Positions 1 through 8,726 of a stretch of 64,000 nt of DNA are shown one piece after another. A model generated the notes under the pieces. That model was not told the DNA's origin. It did not search any database and was given only the letters and a program-made list of their open reading frames with translations. A program made the translations under genes and the position numbers. This DNA comes from Slackia exigua ATCC 700122. GTDB lineage: Bacteria; Actinomycetota; Coriobacteriia; Coriobacteriales; Eggerthellaceae. Where the stretch lies: the NCBI RefSeq assembly GCF_000162875.1, contig NZ_GG700631.1, positions 405,277 to 469,276 on the forward strand. Direction: 5' to 3'. The first letter of the stretch is position 1. Each line of letters opens with the position of its first letter.

Positions 1-284
1 CGGTAGCCGACGCCGACCAGCTCGAGCCTCTTTTCGAAGCCCTTGGTCACGCCTTCGACCATGTTCGCGATGAGCGCGCGCACCAGACCGTGGTACGCAC
101 GGTTCTGACGCTCGTCGTCCGGACGGGTGACGACGATCTCGTCGCCTTCCTGAACGACGGTGATGGCCTCGGGATGCACATAGGAGAGCTCGCCGAGGGG
201 GCCTTTGACGGCGACCGTGCGATCCTTGATGGTGACCTCGACTCCGGCAGGAACCGGAATGGGCTGCTTACCGATACGGGACAT
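1..284 (-). CDS. rplF: 50S ribosomal protein L6 (3' end beyond window)
   Basis: N-terminal part of L6, a large-subunit protein near the factor-binding region. The protein begins [12 protein letters not shown] and continues with VKGPLGEL and the region around [16 protein letters not shown], all typical of bacterial L6. The ATG sits at 282-284, preceded on the minus strand by a purine-rich AAAGGAG-type site. It follows rpsH by 20 bp in the normal spc-operon order. The gene runs off the left edge, so about half is missing. Confidence 0.97.
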   Translation of the reverse strand, partial: MSRIGKQPIPVPAGVEVTIKDRTVAVKGPLGELSYVHPEAITVVQEGDEIVVTRPDDERQNRAYHGLVRALIANMVEGVTKGFEKRLELVGVGY

Positions 285-304
285 ATCTAGCTCCTTTCCT
301 TTCC

Positions 305-703
305 TTACCAGATGTACGCGATGACTTCGCCGCCGACGCCCGCCTTGCGCGCATCGCGGTCGGTCATGACGCCCTTGGAGGTGGATACGATGGCCGTGCC
401 CAGACCGCCGAGAACGCGGGGCAGCTCGTCCTTGCCGGCATAGATGCGCAGGCCGGGCTTGGAGATGCGCTTGATGCCGCGGATGACCTTGGCCTTCTTC
501 TCGCCGTACTTCATCGTGATCTCGAGGATGTCGCGCGGCTGGCTTTCGATGACGTCGAAGCCCTGCACATAGCCTTCCTCGGTCATGATGCGGGCGATTT
601 CGACGAGCTTCTTGGAAGACGGCATGGAAACCGTCGGCTTGCAGACAGCGTTCGCGTTGCGCACGCGCGTAAGCATATCTGCGATGGGATCGTTCATAGT
701 CAT
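305..703 (-). CDS. rpsH: 30S ribosomal protein S8
   Basis: S8 (132 aa, usual length) binds helix 21 of 16S rRNA and in E. coli also represses the spc operon. The N-terminus [15 protein letters not shown] and the C-terminal [11 protein letters not shown] with [13 protein letters not shown] are diagnostic. Two candidate starts lie close together, MTMNDP at 703 and the second Met at 697; AAAGGAG lies upstream of both. It follows rpsZ by 104 bp and precedes rplF. Confidence 0.98.
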   Translation of the reverse strand: MTMNDPIADMLTRVRNANAVCKPTVSMPSSKKLVEIARIMTEEGYVQGFDVIESQPRDILEITMKYGEKKAKVIRGIKRISKPGLRIYAGKDELPRVLGGLGTAIVSTSKGVMTDRDARKAGVGGEVIAYIW

Positions 704-807
704 GTGGGGTTTCTCCTTTGACTCGTGATGAGCAAGCCGGAGGTACGCAAGGGCGCCCGTGACGCATACGCCTTACCGGCAGGCACACCGACCGTGACGT
801 TTGCCTT

Positions 808-993
808 CTACCAGGAAGCCTTGGTCACGCCGGGGAGTTCGCCTTTGAGAGCGAGCTCGCGCAGGCAGACGCGGCACAGTCCGAACTTGCGGTACACCGA
901 ATGGGGGCGTCCGCAGCGGGTGCAGCGCGTATACGCGCGCGTCGAGAACTTAGGCTCGCGCTTCGCTTTGGCGATCATCGACTTTTTTGCCAT
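808..993 (-). CDS. rpsZ: 30S ribosomal protein S14, zinc-binding (type Z)
   Basis: A 61-aa S14 of the short zinc-binding class. Four cysteines form two CxxC knuckles (CTRCGR near residue 24 and CRVC near residue 40). The C-terminus [11 protein letters not shown] is canonical. It sits between rplE and rpsH as in other bacteria. No zinc-free paralogue is visible in this window. The start follows an AAGGAGAGAA site. Confidence 0.98.
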   Translation of the reverse strand: MAKKSMIAKAKREPKFSTRAYTRCTRCGRPHSVYRKFGLCRVCLRELALKGELPGVTKASW

Positions 994-1068
994 TCTCTCC
1001 TTCTTTCCTTACTTGTCGGGCGGTTTCGTGCGAAGCCGCCGTTCGAAGCATGCTGAGTGGGAAGTGTA

Positions 1069-1614
1069 CTACTTCTTGAAAGGGAATCCGAGCGCGCTGA
1101 GAAGCGCCTTGGCTTCTTCATCGGTTTCCGCGGTGGTCACGAACGCGATGTCCATGCCGCGGGTGCGATCGACCTTGTCGTACTCGATCTCGGGGAAGAT
1201 CATCTGGTCGGTGATGCCGAGGCTGTAGTTGCCGCGGCCGTCGAAGCTCTTCGGGGAAACGCCGCGGAAGTCGCGGACGCGAGGAAGGGCGAGGGCCAGC
1301 AGGCGATCGAGGAATTCCCACATGCGGTCGCCGCGGAGCGTGACCTTGCAGCCGATGGCCATGCCCTGGCGGATATGGAAGCTCGCGATGGACTTCTTGG
1401 CGCGGGTCACGCAGGGCTGCTGGCCGCTGATGACGCGCAGATCGTTCATCGCGGCGTCGAGCTGCTTGGAATCGGAAGCGGCTTCGCCGACGCCCATGTT
1501 GATGACGATCTTGTCGAGGCGCGGGACTTCGTTGATGTTGTCGATCGAGAGTTCCTTCTCAAGCTGAGGAACGATCTCGGACCGGTACTTTTCCTTCAGA
1601 CGAGGTGCAGTCAT
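1069..1614 (-). CDS. rplE: 50S ribosomal protein L5
   Basis: L5 (181 aa) binds 5S rRNA and contacts tRNA at the P site. Recognisable segments are [34 protein letters not shown] and [17 protein letters not shown], with a C-terminal TDEEAKALL. It is separated from upstream rplX by an unusually long 121-bp gap holding two hairpins (see 1642-1717). A strong AAAAGGAGA site lies just before the ATG. Confidence 0.98.
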   Translation of the reverse strand: MTAPRLKEKYRSEIVPQLEKELSIDNINEVPRLDKIVINMGVGEAASDSKQLDAAMNDLRVISGQQPCVTRAKKSIASFHIRQGMAIGCKVTLRGDRMWEFLDRLLALALPRVRDFRGVSPKSFDGRGNYSLGITDQMIFPEIEYDKVDRTRGMDIAFVTTAETDEEAKALLSALGFPFKK

Positions 1615-1641
1615 CGCACATTCTCCTTTTCGATGAATTAA

Positions 1642-1717
1642 ACGCAGGATTGCCGACCCTGCGTCCCATGCCGGATGCCGGCAGGGGCCATGGAACGGGG
1701 CCGAACGGTTCGGCCCC
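1642..1717 (-). promoter_or_regulatory. Two hairpins in the rplX-rplE leader; candidate S8 control site
   Basis: Two perfect inverted repeats are visible: GGGGCCGA/TCGGCCCC (1697-1704 with 1710-1717) and ACGCAGG/CCTGCGT (1642-1648 with 1658-1664). Transcribed leftward, the second hairpin ends about 27 nt before the rplE ATG. In E. coli the L24-L5 junction is where S8 binds mRNA to repress the spc operon (established), so these are placed where such a site is expected. Whether they mimic 16S helix 21 is untested; they could also act as an attenuator. Confidence 0.4.
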
Positions 1718-1735
1718 GACGATTACGCGATCGAA

Positions 1736-2056
1736 CTAGTCGATATCGCAGTTGCCTGCCTTGCTGACGCGGATGCGCTTGCCGTTTTCATCGCGGCGGA
1801 TGCCGATGCGGGTCGGCTTGCCGGTCTTCGGGCAGACGAGCATCACGTTGGACACGTGGATGGGGGCCTCGACGCGCGTGATGCCGCCCTGAGGGTTCTG
1901 CTGGGTGGGGCGGACGGCCTTCTTGACCATGCCGCAGCCTTCGACGACGACGCGCTGCCTGGTCGGGATGGCACGGAGAACGACGCCTTCCTTGCCCTTG
2001 TCCTTGCCCGCTATGACGACGACCTTGTCGCCCTTGCGAATACGCATGCTGTTCAT
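1736..2056 (-). CDS. rplX: 50S ribosomal protein L24
   Basis: L24 (106 aa), an early-assembly protein. The KOW motif [19 protein letters not shown] at the N-terminus and [17 protein letters not shown] are characteristic. Start choice: ATG at 2056 gives [10 protein letters not shown]; the fourth codon is also ATG (2047) and matches the common MRIRKGD start. The GGGGAGG site lies 10 nt before the first ATG. It is 16 bp downstream of rplN. Confidence 0.97.
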   Translation of the reverse strand: MNSMRIRKGDKVVVIAGKDKGKEGVVLRAIPTRQRVVVEGCGMVKKAVRPTQQNPQGGITRVEAPIHVSNVMLVCPKTGKPTRIGIRRDENGKRIRVSKAGNCDID

Positions 2057-2072
2057 ATCCTGTGCACCTCCC

Positions 2073-2441
2073 CTACAGCGTCTCAGGTGCCAGAGACACG
2101 ATCTTCATGTACTTCTTGTCGCGCAGTTCGCGTGCGACGGGCCCGAAGATACGGGTGCCGCGAGGGGCGCCGTCCTGGCCGATGAGCACGGCGGCGTTCT
2201 CGTCGAAGCGGATGTAGCTGCCGTCCTTGCGGCGGATCTGCTTCTTGACGCGCACGACGACGCAGCGGACGACTTCGCCCTTCTTGACCGAGCCGTTGGG
2301 AGAAGCTTCCTTGACGCTGCAGATGATGACGTCACCCAGGCCAGCGTAGCGGCGCTTGGAGCCGCCGAGGACCTTGATGCACTGCACCTTGCGAGCGCCG
2401 GAGTTGTCCGCAACGTTCAGCATGGTTTGCATCTGAATCAT
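2073..2441 (-). CDS. rplN: 50S ribosomal protein L14
   Basis: L14 (122 aa), at the 30S-50S interface (bridge B8). It starts [28 protein letters not shown] and carries the signature [21 protein letters not shown] at the C-terminus. Length matches the family. It lies between rpsQ (41 bp gap) and rplX in standard order. Confidence 0.98.
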   Translation of the reverse strand: MIQMQTMLNVADNSGARKVQCIKVLGGSKRRYAGLGDVIICSVKEASPNGSVKKGEVVRCVVVRVKKQIRRKDGSYIRFDENAAVLIGQDGAPRGTRIFGPVARELRDKKYMKIVSLAPETL

Positions 2442-2482
2442 TGTGAAATCCTTCCGATACTAGATCACGCAGAGGGCGCGAA

Positions 2483-2746
2483 CTATTTGGCCTTCTCGAT
2501 GATGCGGACGAGACGCCAGCGCTTCATCTTGGACAGAGGACGCGTCTCCATGATCTCGACGGTATCGCCGACGCCGCATTCGTTCCGCTCGTCATGGGCA
2601 TGGAACTTCTTGGTGGTCGTCATCATCTTGCCGTACACGGGGTGCGGCTTGCGCGACTCGACCTTCACGACGATGGTCTTGTCATTGACCGCGCTTACCA
2701 CAACGCCCTGACGGACCTTGCGGGAGTTACGGGTTTCTTCACTCAT
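2483..2746 (-). CDS. rpsQ: 30S ribosomal protein S17
   Basis: S17 (87 aa from ATG 2746) is a primary 16S-binding OB-fold protein. Key segments are [38 protein letters not shown] and [22 protein letters not shown] three codons upstream (2755) is an alternative start. The ATG was preferred because MSEE is the usual beginning and the AAGGA near 2760 is too close to the GTG. It follows rpmC directly. Confidence 0.96.
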   Translation of the reverse strand: MSEETRNSRKVRQGVVVSAVNDKTIVVKVESRKPHPVYGKMMTTTKKFHAHDERNECGVGDTVEIMETRPLSKMKRWRLVRIIEKAK

Positions 2747-2761
2747 CGATCCCACTCATCC

Positions 2762-2971
2762 TTATTTCGACGCGCCGGCAGCGGCGATCTCACGAGCGCG
2801 CATTTCGGTCTGAATGCGCGCGATGTCCTTCTTGACCTGCTTCACGCGAGCCGTATTGTCCAACTGGCTGGTTGCCATCTGGAAACGCAGGTTGAACAGC
2901 TCGGCGCGGGCCTCCTTGAGCTTCGACGTCAGGTCGTCGGAGGAAAGCTCACGAACTTCTGCAGCCTTCAT
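2762..2971 (-). CDS. rpmC: 50S ribosomal protein L29
   Basis: L29 (69 aa), a two-helix protein at the exit tunnel where SRP and trigger factor dock. It contains the signature [33 protein letters not shown]. Its start codon overlaps the rplP stop codon by one base (TAATG), implying coupled translation. Confidence 0.98.
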   Translation of the reverse strand: MKAAEVRELSSDDLTSKLKEARAELFNLRFQMATSQLDNTARVKQVKKDIARIQTEMRAREIAAAGASK

Positions 2972-3393
2972 TATTCAGCAGCCTCCGTTTCCTTGGTCAC
3001 GATCTTGCACTTGATGGGCAGCTTGTTGATGGCGAGACGGAGCGCTTCGCGCGCGACCTCGTCCTCGACGCCGCCGATCTCGAACATGATGCGGCCGGGC
3101 TTCACGACGGCGACCCAACCCTCGGGGTTGCCTTTGCCGGAACCCATGCGGGTCTCGGCGGGCTTCTGGGTGATCGGCTTGTCCGGGAAGATGGTGATCC
3201 AGACCTTGCCGCCACGCTTCATCTCGCGGGTCATGGCGATACGCGCGGCTTCGATCTGGCGGTTGGTGATCCAGTGGGCTTCGAGCGCCTGGATGCCGTA
3301 TTCGCCGTGGTTGAGCCTGGTGCCGCCCTTGGCCTTGCCCTTCATGGAGCCGCGCTGCACCTTGCGGTGCTTCACGCGTTTAGGAGCTAGCAT
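2971..3393 (-). CDS. rplP: 50S ribosomal protein L16
   Basis: L16 (140 aa) helps shape the peptidyl-transferase centre and A-site tRNA contact. The start [15 protein letters not shown], the segment GEYGIQALE, and [22 protein letters not shown] are diagnostic. It overlaps the stop codon of rpsC by one base and itself overlaps rpmC, a tightly coupled rpsC-rplP-rpmC block. Confidence 0.98.
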   Translation of the reverse strand: MLAPKRVKHRKVQRGSMKGKAKGGTRLNHGEYGIQALEAHWITNRQIEAARIAMTREMKRGGKVWITIFPDKPITQKPAETRMGSGKGNPEGWVAVVKPGRIMFEIGGVEDEVAREALRLAINKLPIKCKIVTKETEAAE

Positions 3394-4106
3394 TATTTAG
3401 CACCCCTTTCGTTGCGGTCGCCACGGCGGCCGCGGCTCGGGCGCGAGCTGCCCTCGAGGGCCGGCTGGGGAACCTTGCCGCCCGGCAGCATTTCGCCATG
3501 GTAGATCCAGACCTTCACGCCGATGGAGCCCATCGTCGTGGAGGCGGTGGTGAAGCCGTAGTCGATCTTGGCGCGCAGGGTGTGCAGAGGCACGCGGCCT
3601 TCGCGGTACCACTCGCGACGGCTCATCTCGGCGCCGCCCAGACGGCCGGAGCACTGGATGCGGATGCCGAGCGCGCCGCTCTTGCGGGCGGACTGGACGG
3701 CCTTGCGCATCGCGCGGCGGAAGGCAACGCGGCCTTCGAGCTGCTCGGCGATGGAGCGGGCGACCAGCGTGGCATCGAGCTCGGGGCGCTTGACCTCGAT
3801 GACTTCGATGTTGACCTGGCCGGTGGCGACCTTCGCGACCTCCTTGCGGAGCGCGTCGATCTCGGCGCCCTTCTTGCCGATCACGACGCCGGGACGGGCG
3901 GTCGTGACGATGATCTTGGTCTTGTCGCCGGCGCGCTCGATCTCGATCTTGGAGACGGCGGCGCGGGCGAGCTTCTTCTCGAGGAAACGACGGATGGCGA
4001 GGTCGTTCTCGAGGGTCTTGGCGTAATCCTTATCGGCGTACCAGCGGCTGCGCCAGTCTTCGGTGATACCGAGGCGGAAGCCGGTGGGCATTACTTTCTG
4101 GCCCAT
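3393..4106 (-). CDS. rpsC: 30S ribosomal protein S3
   Basis: S3 (237 aa), head of the small subunit at the mRNA entry. It begins [14 protein letters not shown] and has a KH domain with [16 protein letters not shown], then [26 protein letters not shown]. The C-terminal tail is Arg/Gly-rich ([16 protein letters not shown]), longer and more basic than the E. coli end. It sits 4 bp after rplV. Confidence 0.98.
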   Translation of the reverse strand: MGQKVMPTGFRLGITEDWRSRWYADKDYAKTLENDLAIRRFLEKKLARAAVSKIEIERAGDKTKIIVTTARPGVVIGKKGAEIDALRKEVAKVATGQVNIEVIEVKRPELDATLVARSIAEQLEGRVAFRRAMRKAVQSARKSGALGIRIQCSGRLGGAEMSRREWYREGRVPLHTLRAKIDYGFTTASTTMGSIGVKVWIYHGEMLPGGKVPQPALEGSSRPSRGRRGDRNERGAK

Positions 4107-4110
4107 GCGA

Positions 4111-4452
4111 TTATGCCTCCTCTCGGGGTGCGACGATGACGGTGATGTGGCTGGTCCGCTTGCGGATCGGCGACGCGGAGCCCTTCGCGCGGGGGCGGAA
4201 GCGCTTCATCGTGGGGCCTTCGTCGACGAAGGCGGCCTTGATGAAGAGATTCTTGTCGCTCATGCCGTGGTTGTTCACGGCGTTGGCGACGGCGGAGTCG
4301 ATGACCTTGCCGACGGTCTCGGCGATGGCGCGCTCGGAAAACGCGACGATTTCGCGCGCACGCGGGATATCCTTGCCGCGGACCTGGTCGACGACGATGC
4401 GGGCCTTGCGGGGGCTCACACGCACGTACTTAGCAGTGGCTCTTGCTTCCAT
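4111..4452 (-). CDS. rplV: 50S ribosomal protein L22
   Basis: L22 (113 aa) lines the nascent-peptide tunnel. Recognisable parts are [23 protein letters not shown] near the N-terminus and the tunnel-loop region [19 protein letters not shown], followed by [10 protein letters not shown]. It lies 15 bp after rpsS. Confidence 0.98.
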   Translation of the reverse strand: MEARATAKYVRVSPRKARIVVDQVRGKDIPRAREIVAFSERAIAETVGKVIDSAVANAVNNHGMSDKNLFIKAAFVDEGPTMKRFRPRAKGSASPIRKRTSHITVIVAPREEA

Positions 4453-4467
4453 GAGTGCTTACCTCCT

Positions 4468-4734
4468 TTATTTCGTCTTCTTGACATGGCCACGGAAGGT
4501 GCGGGTCGGGGCGAATTCGCCCAGCTTGTGACCGACCATGGATTCGGTGATGTATACGGGGACATGCTTGCGGCCGTCGTGGACGGCGATCGTATGCCCG
4601 ACCATCTCGGGGAAGATGGTGGAGGCGCGGGACCACGTTTTGATGACGTTTTTCTCGCCGGAGGCGTTCATGGCCTGGATGCGGCCAAGGAGACGCGGTT
4701 CGACGAAAGGACCCTTCTTCAAACTTCTGCTCAC
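4468..4734 (-). CDS. rpsS: 30S ribosomal protein S19
   Basis: S19 (88 aa), partner of S13 in the subunit head. It begins [16 protein letters not shown] and contains [31 protein letters not shown] and [13 protein letters not shown]. It is 27 bp after rplB in the canonical order. Confidence 0.98.
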   Translation of the reverse strand: MSRSLKKGPFVEPRLLGRIQAMNASGEKNVIKTWSRASTIFPEMVGHTIAVHDGRKHVPVYITESMVGHKLGEFAPTRTFRGHVKKTK

Positions 4735-4761
4735 GTTCTCTCCTTAACGTAACGTCGCGCG

Positions 4762-5592
4762 CTACTTCTTGCGGCGACGGATGATCAGGCGGCTCGAAGC
4801 CTTCTTGGCGTTGCGGGTGCGATGGCCCTTGGTAGGCACGCCCCACGGGCTGACAGGATGGCGGCCTGCGGTCTTGTTCTTGCCTTCGCCACCGCCGTGC
4901 GGGTGGTCGACAGGATTCATGACGGTGCCGCGGACGGTCGGGCGGATGCCCTTCCAGCGGTTGCGGCCGGCCTTGCCGATCTTGATGTTGGAGTGCTCGG
5001 CGTTGCCGACCTCTCCGATGGTGGCGCGGCAGGTAAGGAGAACGCGACGCATCTCGGAAGAGGGCATGCGGAGGATGGCGTAGTTGCCTTCCTTGCCCAT
5101 GAGCTGAATGGAAGTGCCTGCGGAACGGGCGAGCGCGGCGCCGCGGCCGGGCTGGAGCTCGACGGCGTGGATGAGCGTGCCGACGGGGATGTCGGCGAGC
5201 GCGAGCGCGTTGCCGGGCTTGATGTCGGAACCGGTTCCGGAGGTGATGGTATCGCCGACCTTCAGGCCCTTCGGGTGAAGGATGTAGCGCTTCTCGCCGT
5301 CCGCGTAGTGCAGAAGGGCGATGCGGGCGGAACGGTTCGGATCGTATTCGATCGTGGCGACCTTGGCGGGCACGCCGTCCTTCCTGCGCTTGAAGTCGAT
5401 GATGCGGTAACGGCGCTTGTTGCCGCCGCCCTGATGGCGGGTGGTGATGCGGCCGTAGTTGTTGCGTCCTGCCTTCTTGGGCAGAGGCGCAAGCAGCGAC
5501 TTCTCCGGCGTGCTGGTCGTGATCTCTGCGAAGTCAGAGACCATCTGGAAGCGACGGCCGGGGCTGGTCGGCTTGTACTGCTTGACTCCCAT
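4762..5592 (-). CDS. rplB: 50S ribosomal protein L2; first gene of this ribosomal operon
   Basis: L2 (276 aa) is a core protein next to the peptidyl-transferase centre. The start [16 protein letters not shown], the segment [19 protein letters not shown] and the C-terminal [15 protein letters not shown] are diagnostic. ATG at 5590-5592 was chosen because AGAAAGGAAAG lies just upstream and the protein then has the standard N-terminus; the frame stays open upstream without homology. In most bacteria rplB follows rplW. Here it is preceded by a promoter, a repeat cluster and topA, so the S10 operon is interrupted (see findings). Confidence 0.98.
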   Translation of the reverse strand: MGVKQYKPTSPGRRFQMVSDFAEITTSTPEKSLLAPLPKKAGRNNYGRITTRHQGGGNKRRYRIIDFKRRKDGVPAKVATIEYDPNRSARIALLHYADGEKRYILHPKGLKVGDTITSGTGSDIKPGNALALADIPVGTLIHAVELQPGRGAALARSAGTSIQLMGKEGNYAILRMPSSEMRRVLLTCRATIGEVGNAEHSNIKIGKAGRNRWKGIRPTVRGTVMNPVDHPHGGGEGKNKTAGRHPVSPWGVPTKGHRTRNAKKASSRLIIRRRKK

Positions 5593-5766
5593 GTCTTTCC
5601 TTTCTTCGGCTTCCCATCGCACGCCGGAACCCGACGCACACCGAAAGCCATCTTCGCGTTCGTGGGACCCGATTGTCGCTTGACCTGCATATGGGAGGTG
5701 CAGATCTACGGCTCCGAGTTGCCCACGCGCCCGGGTGTATCCATACAGAACCAGACGCAACCGAGC
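5593..5766 (-). promoter_or_regulatory. rplB 5' leader
   Basis: About 170 nt lie between the predicted transcription start near 5760 and the rplB ATG. No L23 remnant, tRNA or recognised riboswitch was found in any frame. The length is suitable for a ribosomal-protein autoregulatory leader such as the L2 or L4 type, but I cannot identify a fold. Confidence 0.35.
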
Positions 5767-5795
5767 ATTATAGATGCGAAAAGCAGGTCGTGCAA
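5767..5795 (-). promoter_or_regulatory. Predicted sigma-70 type promoter for the rplB operon
   Basis: On the minus strand a perfect TATAAT (5767-5772) lies 17 bp after TTGCAC (5790-5795). The -10 is consensus, the spacing is ideal and the -35 keeps TTG. It points at rplB and gives a leader of about 170 nt. It explains how the truncated ribosomal operon can be transcribed without rpsJ-rplC-rplD-rplW. Confidence 0.65.
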
Positions 5796-5837
5796 GGGAC
5801 GCGCGCGTCTCCACACAACCTGCTCCACCTGGTCGCC

Positions 5838-5987
5838 ATGCGTTTCGCCGCTGCGCGGACCGAAGCCGAGGCCTTGGGCATCGTCATATCGGGAATGGAT
5901 GCGTTTCGCTGCCGCGCGGGCCGAAGCGCCATAGCCGCCCTCGCCTTCGCGTTGGCCAAATGCGTTTCGCTGCCGCGCGGACCGAAG
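5838..5987. repeat. CRISPR-like array: three 28-bp direct repeats at 61-bp period
   Basis: Three copies start at 5838, 5899 and 5960. Each begins ATGCGTTTCGC and ends CGCGG(A/G)CCGAAG. Copy 2 differs from copy 3 at one base and copy 1 at two. The intervals are both exactly 33 bp (5866-5898, 5927-5959) and unrelated to each other. A 61-bp period is not a multiple of three, so this is not a coding repeat, and it equals the unit size of type I-E CRISPR arrays. The repeat has an imperfect dyad (TTCG near one end, CGAA near the other, with CCGCGCGG inside). No cas genes occur in the window. The array lies 1 bp past the topA stop codon. An intergenic REP-like element is the alternative. Confidence 0.5.
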
Positions 5988-5988
5988 G

Positions 5989-8505
5989 CTACTTCGCCTT
6001 CGACGCCGATCGCGCGCGTGCGCGGCCCTTGGCCTTGGCCCCGCCCTTGGCCGCGCCCTTGCGCGCGCCCGATGCCTTCGCCTTCTCCTCCTTGCCGGGG
6101 CAGCCGAAGTTGGGGCAGAGCTTCCAGGGGCCGCGCGCCGTCGTGACGACGACCAGAGGGGCCCCGCAATCCGGGCAGGCCTCGTCGGTCGCCGTCAGCT
6201 TGCCCGTCGCGGGGAGCGGATAGCTCGTCTCGCATTCCTCGTAGTTCTCGCAGCGGATGAAGCGCTTGAGCGTGCGAGGGTTCTTCGTGGCGACGAGCTT
6301 CTTGTCCAGGCCCTTCGCGGCGCAGGCCGGGCACGTCCCGACCACGAGATCGGGCTCGACATTGGTCGGGCAGCTCGGATCGATGCACTGGACGCGCGGC
6401 TTGGAGCGGAAGGCCGTGACCTTGATCTGGGGCATGCCGCAGGTCGGGCAGCGCTCCTCCATCGATTCGATCTTGCCCTTGGGCAGCGGATACGTGACGT
6501 CGCATTCCGGCCATCCCGCGCAGCCGATGAACATGGAATGCGTCTTGTTGGATGCGCGGATCTGCAGGTCGCGTCCGCACTTGGGGCACGGGCCCACGTA
6601 TGCGTCCGCAGCGACCGCGTCGGCGAGCGCGTCCTTGACCTCTTCCTGGTGCGGCAGAAGCTCGCGGAGGACGTCGTTCAGGATGTCGCGCGAGAGGTCG
6701 ACGACATCCTGCCGGGTCTTTTCGCCCTCGGCGATCCTGTTCATGTCCTCTTCGAGCGTGGCCGTCATGTCGGGGCTCGTGATCTGGGGCGCGAACTTGC
6801 CCAACGCGTCGCAGACCGCGATGCCGAGCTGGCTCGGCTCGATCGGATCGTTCTGGATGTACTTCACCTGGTACAGGCGCTCGATCATGGACGCGCGCGT
6901 GGCCTTGGTGCCGAGCCCGAGCTTCTCCATCTCCTGGATGAGCACGCCCTGGGAATAGCGCGCCGGCGGCTGGGTCTGCTTCTTCTCGCAGGCCGCGCCT
7001 TTGAAATCGACCGTCTGCCCCTGCTCGAGAGGCGGGAGCTGGACATCCTTCTTGCGGCCGTACGGATAGATGGCCCTGAAGCCCGGCTTCTGCGTGATGA
7101 CGCCGCTCGTGTCGAACGGCTCGGAGTTCACATCGAACGTGACCTTCGTGTTCTCGGTGATGGCGGACTCGGAGAGCGTGGCGAGGAAGCGGCGGGCGAT
7201 CAGGTTGTAGAGCTTCCACTGGGCAGGATCGAGCGAGTCGGGATCGGCCGGCGCCGTCGGGTAGATGGGCGGATGGTCGGTGGTCTCCTGCTTGCCGCGC
7301 GTGGCGGAAAGCGCGCCCTTGGACAGGAGCTTCTGACAGTACGGGGCGTATGCCGGGACCTTCGAGAGGACGCGGACGACATCGGCCAGGTCGAGCGAAT
7401 CGGGATAGACCGTGTTGTCGACGCGCGGATAGCTGATGATGCCGGCCATGTAGAGGCTCTCGGCGAGGCGCATCGTGCGCGCGGGCGACAGGCCCTCGTT
7501 GGCGGCGGCGGCCATCAGGCTCGTCGTGTTGAACGGGGCCGGCGGGGCGATGGTGCGCCGACGTTTCTCGATCGCCGACACCCGGGCGGAATCGACGCCC
7601 TCGATATGCGCCATGACGGCATCGGCTTGGGCCTTGTCCGAGATGCGCTTCTGCGCGTACGTGGCTTCGAACTCATCCGCCCCATCGGCGAACAGGCCCT
7701 TCACCACCCAGTAATCCTCGGGCACGAACGCCATGCGCTCGCGTTCGCGGGCGACGATGAGCGCGAGGGTCGGCGTCTGGACGCGACCGGACGAGCGCAC
7801 GTTGCCATACCCCGCGAACTTCACGATGGTCAGAAAGCGCGTGAGCACGGCGCCCCAGATCAGATCGATGTCCTGACGGCTCTCTCCCGCTTGCGCGAGG
7901 TTCACGTCGAGCGGGACGAGGTGCGAGAAGGCATGCTCGATCTCGGGCTTCGTGAACGCGGAATAGCGGGCGCGCGCGACGGGGACATCGGGGTTGACCT
8001 CTTGGATGCAGCTCAAGGCGTCGGATCCGATGAGCTCGCCTTCGCGGTCGAAGTCGGTGGCGATGATGATCTCGTCGGCCTTCTTGGCGAGGTTCTTCAG
8101 GCTGCGGATGATGTCCTTTTCCTTGGGAAGCTTCTCGATAGGCGCGTAGGTGAGATACGGGAGCGTGTCCATCTTCCAGGTGTTGAGCGCCACGCCGTCG
8201 GCCGTGAAGGGCTTGCGCTTGGTCTTGAACGGAGGCTTCGGAAGATGCGCGGGCAGCGTGGTCGGGAAGACCTCGCCGTCGGCCGTGACGGCCTGCCAGC
8301 CTTTGGACTTCTTGTAGACGATCGAAGGGACGAAATCGGGTTCGAGGATATGGCCGCGCAGGCCGATGCAGACCCATTCCTCGCCGTCCACCGTCAGGCG
8401 GTAGACCGGCGTGCTATAGACCTTGTCGGCTTTCGGGCGCGTGCCTCCGAGCAGCGACGATATCTGCTGGGCCGCGTCGTTCTTCTCGGTTACGACCAAT
8501 TTCAC
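5989..8505 (-). CDS. topA: DNA topoisomerase IA, archaeal-like, with C-terminal zinc ribbons
   Basis: Relaxes negative supercoils by single-strand passage. 838 aa, cytoplasmic. The Toprim domain spans roughly residues 1-170 (VTEKNDAAQQISSLLGG; acidic IATDFDREGELIG). Catalytic Tyr359 lies in GIISYPRVDNTVYP, which resembles archaeal enzymes more than the bacterial GLITYMRTDS form. Three or four CxxC zinc-ribbon modules follow from about residue 640 (CPKCGRDL, CPTCGMPQ, CPACAAKG, CPDCGAPL), then a Lys/Ala-rich tail. The start is GTG with GGAGGG upstream. Whether a second, bacterial-type TopA exists is outside the window. Confidence 0.93.
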   Translation of the reverse strand: MKLVVTEKNDAAQQISSLLGGTRPKADKVYSTPVYRLTVDGEEWVCIGLRGHILEPDFVPSIVYKKSKGWQAVTADGEVFPTTLPAHLPKPPFKTKRKPFTADGVALNTWKMDTLPYLTYAPIEKLPKEKDIIRSLKNLAKKADEIIIATDFDREGELIGSDALSCIQEVNPDVPVARARYSAFTKPEIEHAFSHLVPLDVNLAQAGESRQDIDLIWGAVLTRFLTIVKFAGYGNVRSSGRVQTPTLALIVARERERMAFVPEDYWVVKGLFADGADEFEATYAQKRISDKAQADAVMAHIEGVDSARVSAIEKRRRTIAPPAPFNTTSLMAAAANEGLSPARTMRLAESLYMAGIISYPRVDNTVYPDSLDLADVVRVLSKVPAYAPYCQKLLSKGALSATRGKQETTDHPPIYPTAPADPDSLDPAQWKLYNLIARRFLATLSESAITENTKVTFDVNSEPFDTSGVITQKPGFRAIYPYGRKKDVQLPPLEQGQTVDFKGAACEKKQTQPPARYSQGVLIQEMEKLGLGTKATRASMIERLYQVKYIQNDPIEPSQLGIAVCDALGKFAPQITSPDMTATLEEDMNRIAEGEKTRQDVVDLSRDILNDVLRELLPHQEEVKDALADAVAADAYVGPCPKCGRDLQIRASNKTHSMFIGCAGWPECDVTYPLPKGKIESMEERCPTCGMPQIKVTAFRSKPRVQCIDPSCPTNVEPDLVVGTCPACAAKGLDKKLVATKNPRTLKRFIRCENYEECETSYPLPATGKLTATDEACPDCGAPLVVVTTARGPWKLCPNFGCPGKEEKAKASGARKGAAKGGAKAKGRARARSASKAK

Positions 8506-8657
8506 GATGAACCCTCCGATTCATGCCATGCGCGTGCGTGCGCATCGTGCGGCGGGCAGGGCGAACGCAGGCCGCGACGAAGTTTGAAGGATTGTCAGGA
8601 TACACGATTTTCCCTGCGTGTCGAACATTGCACGCACGTGGGCGTCGGCAGAAACCG

Positions 8658-8685
8658 GGAAGGCGGACCCTCGGGCCCGCCTTCC
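8658..8685. terminator. Hairpin downstream of the 97-aa gene
   Basis: GGAAGGCGG (8658-8666) pairs with CCGCCTTCC (8677-8685) around a 10-nt loop. It lies just past the stop codon of the minus-strand gene at 8727-9020. There is no clear T-run, so Rho-dependent ending or transcript stabilisation is equally possible. Confidence 0.4.
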
Positions 8686-8726
8686 GCGTCTCGATCCTCT
8701 GCGAAGCGCCGAAACGGGCGCGACGG

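Noticed and set aside
5593-5814. Upstream in-frame extension of rplB as a possible L23 or leader protein
   Set aside because: The 74 extra residues have no similarity to L23 or L2, and the ATG at 5592 has a strong ribosome site and the standard L2 N-terminus.
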